Shown: positions 23,210 to 33,315 of the stretch, in pieces
How the letters are laid out: every line of letters starts with the position of its first letter
Numbering within the stretch: the first letter of the stretch is position 1
Source of the DNA: Biscogniauxia marginata
Lineage: Eukaryota > Ascomycota > Sordariomycetes > Xylariales > Xylariaceae
Direction of reading: 5' to 3'
DNA length: 64,000 nucleotides
NCBI GenBank assembly: GCA_022695795.1
Contig: MU404166.1
Span: 1 to 64,000, forward strand
Notes under the pieces: generated by a model
What the model saw: only the letters and a program-made list of their open reading frames with translations
Told to the model about the DNA's origin: nothing
Database searches by the model: none
Position numbers and translations under genes: made by a program

Positions 23210-24814
23210 TCATAATTCCACCTGCGACGGCTGCCCCACCGGCGTCGTGCCGAGGCTCTCCAGGCCCCTCTGGCCGACGGGCGTGTCACCGGCGCTTCCC
23301 ACGGACCCGGCCCGGTCCAGGAGCGACTTCGCCGCCGCGACGCCGTCCCCCGCATCTCCTCCTGTGCCGTTGGACGCCGCGGCACCGGGCATCATGAGGG
23401 CGCGGTAGCGCTCGCCGGCCTCGTTCAGCAGCCTCTGGACCTCGGGCTCGCGCCTGAGCACGCTGTCCTTCTCGGCCTTGAGCTCCTGGATCTTGGCCCG
23501 CGCGCGGGCGAGCTCCTCCTCCTTGCGGCGCACGTGCGCCTTGAACTCGGCGACGACGACGCTGAGGTCCGGCAGCGGCGTGATCTTGGGCGGCACCTGG
23601 ATGGCGGCGCTGGCCGCGCCGAGACGCCGGCGCTGCTGCTCCCGCTCCTCGGCCAGCCCGTCCATGCCGGCGCGCGTCTGCGCGGCCTCGTACGCGGCGC
23701 GCCGCTCGGCCTCCGAGTCGTCGCTCTCGCCGTCCGACCCCGCGCCCTCCGCCGCCGTGATCAGAGACGCCATCTCGGCGCGCTGCCGGCGGCGCGACTC
23801 GCGCTCGGCTTTCTTGCCTAGCGACAGCCCGCCGTCTTCAACGAACTCGTCGTACCCTTCTCCTAGGTCCTCGTCCTCGGCTACGAGCCGCGTGTCGGGC
23901 TTGGACTTGGTGCTCCGGCGCGAGAGTACGGTGATGTAGGAGTCGCCGTTGTCCCGCTCGCCGTCGGATAGGGATATGAAGTCGTCCGTATCCCTGCCGC
24001 CACCTCCTTGCTGCTTCGCCAAACGGGCGCGCCGCATTTTCTTCTCCTGGATCTCGGCCTCTGTCAGCACAGACGTGGTTGCTTCTCTCGCGGAACGCGA
24101 TTCCTCCGTGTCAACGATCATGGCGCCCTCGAGCTCGGACGGGTCGAGGGACATTCCCTCGTCTTCATCGGTGGTAGGGTGTGATTTAGAAATGTTCTGT
24201 GGTGTGTTCGGCGTCGACGACTGAAGTTCCGAGAGGTACTCCTTGCTGTACCGCGGTCGCTCCTCGTCGTTGTCCATAGAACGCATGGGCAATCGGTTTA
24301 GAGGCAGGTTTTTGGACATGCCTTTCTTGTAGGCGTTGTTCGCTACCGCTGCGCTCGCAAGGCTGGATTTCTTCACCGGCGTGGAGATCTCTTCGCCTCC
24401 TAAAATCATCGAATCATCGTCGCCACCCCCTATTTCGCTGGGCCCGAAAGAGAGGCGTGACGAGGTCGACTGTCGCTTTTTGAACTTCGCAGACGTGGTT
24501 CTTCCCAACGGCGGACGGATTCGCAAGGATGCACCGCCATCTTCGTCGTCTTGGGTAGATTCGTCCTTGTTGTCGGTTGTATTAGGCTTGTTGGAGTCGG
24601 ATGGGTTGTCCTCATTAATATTAATGCTTTTTTGGAGAGAAGATTGCTTGAATGGTTTGTTGCGACTTGTCTTAAACGTTGCTTGTAGGGCTGGTTCTTG
24701 CGGTTCTGGGGGTGGATTCAGAGACGTGGTGGAAGAGTTATCGTTATCTTTATCGTCATCGTCATCTTGTACTGTAATCTTTCGCGCCTTGCGCTTTGCT
24801 CCGAATGCACTCAT
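23210..24814 (-). CDS. NTR2: Nineteen-complex-related protein 2 (NTR2-like splicing factor)
   Basis: A 534-aa intronless protein. In yeast, Ntr1-Ntr2-Prp43 disassembles post-splicing lariat spliceosomes. The N-terminus is basic (FGAKRKARKI) and is followed by long acidic and Ser-rich disordered stretches. The fungal/metazoan NTR2-domain hallmarks are RYSKEYLSELQSSTPNTP (near residue 190), an E-x-M-I-V-D acidic segment, AEIQEKKMRRARLAKQ, and DDFISLSDGE. The C-terminal third is a predicted coiled coil rich in Arg/Glu (near 415-480). It begins 264 bp from the SmG start on the opposite strand. The last about 600 coding bases (23210-23830) are strikingly GC-rich relative to the N-terminal half. 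The family call is from motif memory, not a search. Confidence 0.78.
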   Translation of the reverse strand: MSAFGAKRKARKITVQDDDDDKDNDNSSTTSLNPPPEPQEPALQATFKTSRNKPFKQSSLQKSININEDNPSDSNKPNTTDNKDESTQDDEDGGASLRIRPPLGRTTSAKFKKRQSTSSRLSFGPSEIGGGDDDSMILGGEEISTPVKKSSLASAAVANNAYKKGMSKNLPLNRLPMRSMDNDEERPRYSKEYLSELQSSTPNTPQNISKSHPTTDEDEGMSLDPSELEGAMIVDTEESRSAREATTSVLTEAEIQEKKMRRARLAKQQGGGGRDTDDFISLSDGERDNGDSYITVLSRRSTKSKPDTRLVAEDEDLGEGYDEFVEDGGLSLGKKAERESRRRQRAEMASLITAAEGAGSDGESDDSEAERRAAYEAAQTRAGMDGLAEEREQQRRRLGAASAAIQVPPKITPLPDLSVVVAEFKAHVRRKEEELARARAKIQELKAEKDSVLRREPEVQRLLNEAGERYRALMMPGAAASNGTGGDAGDGVAAAKSLLDRAGSVGSAGDTPVGQRGLESLGTTPVGQPSQVEL

Positions 24815-25078
24815 TGTGAATAAGGTAGCTTGTAGTATTCGTCGGTTGTTGAAGGTGGAAAGTTGGCGGAGGGTGGTTTGGATGTCATGGTTGAATTGTT
24901 ATCGATAAGTGCTCCTTATCTTATCTTAGCTTGACAGGCACCTCAACACGCCGCCGAAGCTTCAGTGATTGTTTTCCAGCCTACAGTTTACAACAATTCA
25001 ATCCGCCCCTGTAGCTGCTTCTGTCGGGAATACAAACCACCACGATTCACACGCCATTTCACTACCGACATCGCCAAT
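24815..25078. promoter_or_regulatory. Bidirectional promoter between NTR2 and SmG
   Basis: Only 264 bp separate the two start codons, so one intergenic region must drive both. It has two overlapping TTATCTTATCTTA units near 24917. No clear TATA box is seen. Both products act in the spliceosome cycle. Confidence 0.6.
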
Positions 25079-25509
25079 ATGGCCCCCGCCCAGCCAGAAC
25101 TGAAAAGGGTGAGTGCAACCTATCTATATACCAAACTCCCAGCAGTATACTTACCAGATCTCGCCTAGTACCTCGACAAGAGACTATTCGTCCAACTGAA
25201 TGGCAGCCGCAAGGTCATAGGAATACTGCGTGGCTACGATGTGAGAAGCCCCATCTATCGTGAAATACAATGTATCAAACACCCGAGTTGACGGCTCTTT
25301 CTAGGTCTTCTTGAATATTGTGTTGGACGACGCTGTAGAGGAGAAAGACGGAGGCGAGAAGGTCAGATTGGGCATGGTTGTATGTTTCTCCGAACCCTCT
25401 ACATAGGTGGCGGTATCATGTACTGACGAACATGTTACAGGTAATTCGAGGCAACTCGGTTGTCATGCTCGAAGCTCTTGAGAGAATTGGTGGCGACCGC
25501 GACAAATGA
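25079..25509 (+). CDS. SMX2: Small nuclear ribonucleoprotein G (Sm protein G)
   Basis: Subunit of the heptameric Sm ring on U1, U2, U4 and U5 snRNAs. The four inferred exons are 25079-25108, 25169-25240, 25305-25379 and 25441-25509, giving 81 aa. Three short introns occupy about 40 percent of the locus. Product motifs are YLDKRLFVQLNGSRKVIGIL and RGYDVFLNIVLDDAVEE (Sm1), then VIRGNSVVMLEALE (Sm2). Donors are GTGAGT, GTGAGA and GTATGT; acceptors are CCTAG, TCTAG and ACAG. All junctions fall in phase 0, and three are followed by codons that match the family exactly. It shares its promoter with NTR2. Confidence 0.96.
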
Positions 25510-27561
25510 GAGAATCACGCGATTTCGGTGGAAGACACGAAGACCTCGGCGAAATACCACTCTGATACCCATGTCGAGAGGAAAGACAAGTTCTGAGAAT
25601 GTTGGATTCAACCTGCGAGCTGTTGAAGAAACGGGCGTTCGGGTAAATTGAGGAACTTCTGACATAGACAAAGTATTACTACGAATTGAGGGCGCTCGGT
25701 TTATGGCAGCATGCCCCTGGAATCATCTAGGACTGATCGAGATATGCGGCCTCACCGTCAACCTGACACTTTACTTCGTGAAACACCTACTTCCGCCGCA
25801 CCTGAATCACGAGCCTGGTCCAACACACGTGACAAAATGTGACGTGCAGTCTTATGTCCTATCATCCTCAGCAGGAACTTAACGTGATGCGATCTCGGTC
25901 TACGACTATGGCGACTCTAACCTAGGACGATGCATGGTTCCTCTTGGTTCGCGTGCTCGTGAATCTGGCTTGACAACCAGGCAGTCATAACCTCCAATAT
26001 TTCTATTTCTGTTTGGTCCCTAAAACGGGCTATGATCATCACAGCGCTCGTGTCTTCCTGTGACTCGCTTGACAAACCACTAGCCATGGGCAGTTTAACA
26101 GACCCGTTATAGAGTACATGTGACAGCTCTCGCCTAGGTCAAACAGAAGGTTAGCAAGGCAAGTTTCAACCGATATTCCAATAGTCATACAGTATGCCAA
26201 ACGAACATGTGCTCGCTGCCGTGCTCGTTCTGCCCAGACAATTCCAATTACGTCAATTGCCCTCTGAAGGTCAAATGACAAGTCTTCCCGAGAGATAACA
26301 TGATAGAAGCAAGCAAACGGCAAGAAGCCAAATCACGTCACGGGTGTGATCTGGTTTAGATACAAAATTAGGACATGATATATGACAAAGAACGCTTGCA
26401 TTGATATCTTCCTCTTTTTTCATGGCGTGATGTAGCAGCTACTAAGTTAGTAGAGAGCACCTAGGTAGGTAGTTTGGATTTCAATCGTTGTGATTATCCT
26501 AAACCTACCTAGACATAGATATTAGAGCCAGCTATCTCGAGTGAGTGCTTGTCTCATAGGAATGATACAAAATTTGAGTTATTGTATTTTCTTGATTTCA
26601 TCCTACTAGATGTGAGCCACGCGGGAAGAGCAACACGTTTCTGAGACATGATCCCTCTACGCTGTATGGATGGCTCAGCTGACCAGCCTCGCGCAACGGC
26701 AACGAGACCCTTTTTTCTCCCTTCAAGTTTAAGTTACAGCAAGATGAGCGCGTAATGTTCTTGATTTAGAGTTATCTGTCAACTAAAGATGACTAGGTAG
26801 TAAATTATATCACAGCCACTAATCAATCACCACGTACCTACGACAGACACCCTATCGCACCCTCGAAGCCTCGGAGCCGGGTTATCACAGATACGATACC
26901 TATCAGAATAAGATATATTGTTTGCCCTAGATTGTCGATTCGATAGGTAGATATGCCTAGGCTATCGACGTGTCGTGTATGAGCGCGTGCCATTTAGCAG
27001 GATGATGAAAGGGGGGAGGGTGTGCGACGGGCCGTTGCTTTTCACATGCGTATAGGCCCAGAGATACCAAACCACGTCGAGGCTAAGGCAGGCTCCTATC
27101 TCTAAGGTTCAATGATTGGTTTCGAGGACGATCCCCCCGTTTGCACTTCATTTTAGGCTGCGCGCTGCGCGCTGCCGCGAGACCAGGTTGAAACCGGAGA
27201 GGGATTGGTTGTTGCAGAGATTGTTCGCCACCGATGTTGCTTCGTCTCACTTCTATCTAGGTAGATACCAATCGTGATCATAAAGTCGCGGACTCGACGC
27301 CTTGTTTGCGCGGTTAGGCCCGGTCGTTGCCGTGACAAGTCACATGGCTTTATTGTTTCATGCGGTAGAGAGCAGCAAGGAACAAGTCATAACTCGACTT
27401 AGATAGTATTATCTCGAATAATCGAGAGCATTGTTTTCCTGACCGTAGCAAGGGGAAACCAGGTATAAAGCACCCCGATTATCCCATGGACTGGCTGCGT
27501 ATAAGACAGACAGCATACGAAACTCATCGAGTTACCTAGCGAAATCAAGCTCCGAATACTC
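25510..27561. other. Gene-poor intergenic
   Basis: Two kilobases with no supported gene. TAGGTAGG/CCTACCTA motifs occur near 26462 and 26505. Several short frames (26039-26323 -, 27153-27338 -) have no motif. GCGCTGCGCGCTGC near 27162 is a short GC palindromic repeat. Confidence 0.5.
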
Positions 27562-28892
27562 GTGAAAATATATGTCATATCCTGTACAATGATAGTACTT
27601 TGCACTGTTATAGTGCTATCCCTTGCTCATTTCATATTATCTCGCGTATATCCTGCAAGATGCACACTCCAACCCATTGCGGTTGATACGCATCGCAGTA
27701 TAGCCGACTTCACGGCCTTCGGGGCAAACACGCTCACCAAGCGTCTCAAGCTGCGAGCGCAACCGAATTCTCGACTGTTCAACGCTTTTGGAATCGTCAA
27801 TTCGTTCACCACCACCGACCGACTAATCCATGTTGAGTTCCTTAAAGGAGCTAAGAAGATTATCCGCGGTGTAGACTGGACTGAGCTCTCCCAGCTTGCG
27901 GGTCCGGTCCTTGATTCCACAATAGATCACTTCAAATCCAACCACTCCCATATTCCCTTGGCCGCCTTAGTCCGAGTATTCAGCTTTGTGCTGGTGCTGA
28001 ACGTGTTGTTTTCAGTTGCCCCCGAGGATATCGATCTAGGGCATGCTCAAACGGCGGCTGAAGCGATCAATAGACTCTGGCTCCAGTCAAAGGACGCAAA
28101 GGAGCCGGTCCGAGAGGACCAGGAGTTGCTCCAGAGCTCGTTGCAGGAACTTCTCCCTGACCATTTCCCGTGCGAAGTCCGGCACAATCCTATCAACTTG
28201 ATCATCCCGGCGTTCGAGACTCTATGGCGAGTGGTCTTGTTGACGTTTATCGCGGCCACAAATGGAGATATGGACGAGCAGACGACTCTGCAACTTTCAA
28301 ATGCTGTTAGTGGCGGTCCCGGTTGCTTTACATCGGCGGAAGAGGACGAGACCGTAGTTTTGTCATTTGCGAAAGTAAGTTAACGAAACCCCTTTATCCC
28401 GGGGCAACTCCTCGCCTGCTTTCTTGGATTCCCGTAACTAAACTTCTGCAGGAGGGCCTACGGCTGTACCCCCCTACCAAACGCATCTATCGTGCGGTCC
28501 CGGGTCGATACAGAATTTGGGCTAGTAAGGTCGCAGCTGCAGACGTCGAGGCATGTCACCGCGACGAGCGCATTTGGGGAGCTGATGCGCTGCAGTTCAG
28601 ACCTGGTCGCTTTCATTCAGCTCCTTTAACCGTGAAAATGAAGCAAGCTTATATGCCATTCAGTGTAGGGAAGCACGAATGTCCGGCAGCATCGGGGTTC
28701 GGCGATCGCATGATTACTGTCCTCCTATTGACACTTGTGCGACACTTCGGGATCACCGCAGCAGCTGATCTTGTCGAACTTGACGAGATATCGCGATTGG
28801 CTCAGAGTTACGGCAATCCTTTGCCATCTTGTCGTCAAGATATGGAGGCCTGGACGATTCAAGTTGAGGGAGTTGATGGTGTTGCCAAATAA
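27562..28892 (+). CDS. Divergent cytochrome P450-like protein
   Basis: Exons 27562-28374 and 28452-28892 give 417 aa (donor GTAAGT, acceptor TGCAG). The N-terminus is a membrane anchor (residues 3-28). Late P450 motifs are present: EGLRLYPPTKR supplies ExxR (Glu272, Arg275), FRPGRF stands for the PERF region, and FSVGKHECPA is the heme-thiolate loop with Cys about 348. In that loop the usual Arg is His and the final Gly is Ala. No AGxDTT I-helix was found; NLIIPAFETLWRVV occupies the expected place. The protein is about 80-100 aa shorter than typical fungal P450s. It may be a functional divergent subfamily or a non-monooxygenase. An MFS gene follows about 0.8 kb downstream on the same strand. 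Confidence 0.75.
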
Positions 28893-29707
28893 TAACCGTG
28901 TCAGACGAGGGCCATAGCCAATCTGTCTGAGACTCACTCCCAGGATAGTCGCAGAAGAGATCACATAATTTCTGGTGGTGTTTCACCGGCGCCGAATACC
29001 AAAATGGAGTGTGTGGGAGTGAAAGGAGAATTTCGGTGTGAGGTAGTGAGCTATGAGGTCAAAAAAAACAAGTGTGCTGATCACGTACTCTGGACAGGAT
29101 TACCTGACCTAATATCATTCATTATTCTTTCTGTTTTTCTCCCTACATACCTTAGGTACCTACAAACGCTCATTAGCTCATTAGGTACACATTACAGTGT
29201 ATATTAAAAATATAATCGTCCTACCTACATCCTACCTAGGCCCTACTGACCTGCCTGACTTGGGCAAAATATGACATACCTTAATACCTACGTAGCTGGC
29301 GTTACACGCGGATCTGCAGCTAGACATGACAGTCACCCAGCTGAACCTGGTCAGGGCGGAATGGATCTGCTCTTGGCGCGGGGACGGGCGGCCATGCCGA
29401 GTGTTGAATGCTACGATGGCACACACTGAGGAGCTGCAGATGGAGGACGACGACCACTCAGAACAAAGATTGAGCTAGCACGCCATGCGCACCTATTTTT
29501 GGTCTATAGCCGAAGCTTCGATCTGTGGAGCTATTTTGCCTGCTTAAGCTCGTCAAAATATCCTTTGTGTGTCCCCAACAGGCCAGAGATACCTTAAGTT
29601 TACCGGCGCCCCAATGTCCGGTGTGAACTCAATTGTCCCCGGGGTTATTTAAAAAGGAGCCTCCAGTGTCAATTCATTTTCTCGTTCCCCCCTAGCGAGC
29701 ATTCGTC
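28893..29707. other. Intergenic between P450-like and MFS genes
   Basis: No gene is supported. CCTTAGGTACCTAC and CCTACCTACATCCTACCTAGG motif clusters occur near 29151 and 29221. The last 60 bp before the MFS ATG include TTATTTAAAAAGG (near 29645), a possible TATA-like element. Confidence 0.45.
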
Positions 29708-31676
29708 ATGGAAAAATCGATAGAGAAAGGTCGTCTTGACGGAAGACCCCATCTCACGCCGGGTGAAAGCGTCGCGGTGGGAGCCAACGATGTCAGCATA
29801 ATCCCGAAAGGCACAATTGACCCGGTGTATGAGGCAAAGGCGCGGGTACTGAACCGAGCGGTAAATCTGCGGGTGTAGAATTGATCTATCAAGACTTTGC
29901 TGACTTGAGTTCGTAGATTCAAGATATTGGCAGTAAGGAAATCCCATTTCCCCTATACGATGTTTGTTCCAGAGGGTAGTCTTTTTTGGATGATATAAAC
30001 CGACCCGGCGTTGAAAACCTTAGGTACTTCAACTTATATTAGACACAACTACTAGTTACCCTTTTTAGAAAATTCAATTCTTTTCTTTTCTTTTCTTTTA
30101 TCTTTATGGGGGTTTTATAAGTGTATCTCAATTAATCTCATATGAGACTACTGAGCCACCACAGCTCAATGTCCTTGTCTGTGTAGAAGCTCTTGGTAGA
30201 ACAATCGCTAACCTTGTAATAGTGGGCTGGTATCAATGGCAGCTGTTCATTGTCGTGGGCTTTGGATGGGCATCAGATAACCTCTGGCCCATAGCCACGT
30301 CGCTAATTCTTACACCGGTCTCGAATGAATTCTCGGTCGATCGTCCACCGTTGTTGTCTCTGGCCCAGAACATAGGGTTATTAGCGGGTGCACTATTCTG
30401 GGGCTTCGGCTGCGATATCTTCGGCCGGCGGTGGGCTTTCAACCTCACCCTGGGCTTGACGGCTGTTTGGGGGTTAATCGCCGCGTCGGCGCCGAACTTT
30501 GCTGCCATTGGGGTATTCGCAACCTTCTGGTCGTTTGGAGTTGGTGGCAATCTGCCAGTCGACTCGGCCATCTTTCTCGAGTTTTTACCTGGGTCGCACC
30601 AGTATCTCCTGACAATCCTCTCCGTCGACTGGAGCATCGCCCAAGTCATTGCGAACCTGGTGGCATGGCCGTTACTTGGCAGCATGACCTGCCAACAGAC
30701 CGACAACGACTGTACACGGTCTGAGAATATGGGGTGGCGTTATTTCATGATCGCGATGGGTGGATTAACGTTCCTCATGTTCGTCGTGCGCTTCTTCTGC
30801 TTCACCATATATGAATCGCCCAAATATCTCATGGGCAAAGGCCTCGACGACAAGGCTGTGCGCATTGTCCACGAGGTCGCGAGGCGGAACAAGAAGAGCT
30901 CGTCATTGACCGTCGAGGACCTCAAAGCGTGCGAACCAGAGGGATACGGACAGCGTGTTAAGGTGAGCGATGCTGTCAAGCGTAAGCTCGAGGCAGTAAA
31001 CCTCACGCATATTCGCTCTTTATTTGCATCGAGGAAGCTAGGGTACAGCACAGCGGCATTGATGACTATCTGGGGCTTGATCGGTCTTGGGTAAGTGCAC
31101 TTCTATTCCGATTCGGGGGTGGGCTTGCATGTGTTGACCTTTTTGACCAGATATCCACTGTACAACGCATATCTACCGTATATCCAGGCAACTCGAGGTG
31201 TCGATTTCGGTGACGGGTCAACGTACATTACTTACCGCAATTCTCTGATCATATCTGTTCTCGGCGTACCTGGGTCAATCATCGGCGGAATTCTCGTGGA
31301 AGTGCCCAAGTTCGGTCGGAAAGGCGCACTGAGTCTGAGCACGATCTTGACTGGTGTCTTTCTGTACTGCTCGACGACGGCAACGACTTCATCAAGCTTA
31401 CTTGGGTGGAACTGCGCCTACAATTTCACCAGCAACGTCATGTATGCCGTTCTTTATGCATTCACCCCCGAACTCTTCCCAACGAAGGATCGAGGGAGCG
31501 GTAATGCATTGACGGCCACTTCGAACCGAATCTTTGGGATCATGGCGCCGATTATCGCTATATATGCGAACCTCGAAACCGCGGCCCCGGTCTATACGAG
31601 CGGCGCTCTATTTATTGCAGCCGGGGTTGTCGTCCTAACCTTGCCATTTGAATCGAGGGGAAAAGCAAGTCTTTAA
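29708..31676 (+). CDS. MFS membrane transporter (sugar/metabolite or SVOP-like)
   Basis: Inferred exons are 29708-29860, 29917-29932 (16 nt), 30223-31090 and 31151-31676, giving 520 aa. Exon 1 encodes the cytosolic N-terminus ending DPVYEAKARVLNRA. The microexon adds IQDIG plus one base and joins to MGWYQWQLF, reproducing the conserved start of this transporter group (IQDIGMGWYQWQ). About 12 hydrophobic segments follow, with the MFS loop motif DIFGRRWAF after TM2 and RGSGNALTATSNRIFG in the C-terminal half. The group is annotated as proton-coupled transport of small organic compounds; substrate is unknown. The 290-nt second intron is long for this window. It lies next to the P450-like gene on the same strand. 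Confidence 0.85.
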
Positions 31677-33315
31677 GACCAATCGTGTGTATTATCAAAG
31701 GTGGAAGAAGCCGATGAGTCTGGTATGACTATGTAGAGCTTTTAGAAACTGTGATACCCTTAATAATCTTCATCATTTGCATGTATTTCATGTAGCACAA
31801 TACGTTCAAACCATTTCTGATATAACGTTTTAACTACAATAAGTAAGCGTTTCCCTTATATCGGCTCCAATTGGAATGCTATTATAGCCACAACATATAG
31901 AGGTTTATGGGGATCTATTTTCATTTCAAAGTTTGCGCCTTTTATCATCAACCTATATAAGAAAAAGTCATTGGTAATGTCTACATGCTATAGGTCAAAC
32001 GAGCTATTATATAGAATATCAAACAAATCTCCACAATTTGGCTGATAAAAACATAGATTTGAATCGGTAAGCCAACATCATATTATGATAGTAGCTGTCT
32101 GTATCAAAGCCGTCATTGGCTTGTGCAGATCGGATACTAACATGCTTTGCTTCTCGGCATCATTATGGGAAGTACTTTATAGAGCTAAACTTTTCTTTTT
32201 TCCTTTACTCTTTCCCCCCTGCTTCTCTTGTACTTATCTCCTATTATGCATTCCCCTCCCTCTCTTTTCTTCTTATCCCCAAGATAATCCAATAACCTAC
32301 AGTCCATATTGACTACGCCTTGCCATAGCACAAAGGGCAAGTAGGGCCCCGGGATTTTCCCAGAGCTTTCCGATTTGCGCTAGTAGGGAGGCAGAAGAAA
32401 TATGTATAGTGCCGCTTCCCCACATCCTAACCTAGTTGAATGGACCGTCATATTACTGCTGTCCTCGATCCAGCCAATACCGGTATTATTAGCTAACAAC
32501 GAGGCCGGCCAATAATGCTCCGCGCCCTAGTCCATCGAGGCCAAGTGAATCGGGCCTGTAGATCGCCCAGCCGGATCTTAGATCAAGGAGCTTTGCTAGG
32601 GGGGCTAGTAGGTTCCATTGCCTCGGGATGCAATTTAATACAATTTCGATAGAGCTGCTACGAGTCATTAGCCATTCCAGAGGGCCATCGCCATCATGGA
32701 GTCGCCACCCGTGACCTGGCTCTCGTATTAAGAAATCCTTGAAGTACCCGATTCTTGCGGCTGATAGTTCAATAATACATTTTATTATTGGGGTCCCGAC
32801 CTCGAGATCTTCCCGTCGGTGGGACCGTCGATCCAGCTCTTGGCGATATACTCAGGGTCTGTCTGTGGCTTAAACACAATGAGCAATCCGGTTAGGCCAT
32901 TGGCTAGATGCTCATGCCTTCAGCTAATACTGGGTGATGGACTGGGTGGTGTAGATGTCTTCTCCACGAGCATTCTCCTGGCGTAAGGGCCAATACGTGT
33001 TCATTAATTTGCTTTTTCCCCGTCGTAGCGCAGCCACGCCACTGAGATTAAGACCGGTTCATGTCGAGGCTAGTACACTAACAATGGTGAGGTGATCGAC
33101 AACTGCTTTTTACGAAGTTGGATTCGAGTCTGAGACTAGTAGATGTTAGATCTCTCTTCCCTTTGAATATTCGCGTCAGAGTCGCTATCTACCCGACTGC
33201 TGGATCGCAACTCAAATATCGTCGAGAGCCATGGCTTCTCCCGGGCCGTTGGATGACTCCTCTTCTCTATCCACTGCTTGTGAGCAGCGAAAAGGCGTCG
33301 CTGTCGAAAAACAAC
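31677..33315. other. Intergenic, AT-rich then mixed
   Basis: No gene is supported. 31740-32080 is AT-rich with no coding signal. 32190-32290 is a CT-rich tract. The frame upstream of 33316 opens without an ATG. Confidence 0.5.
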
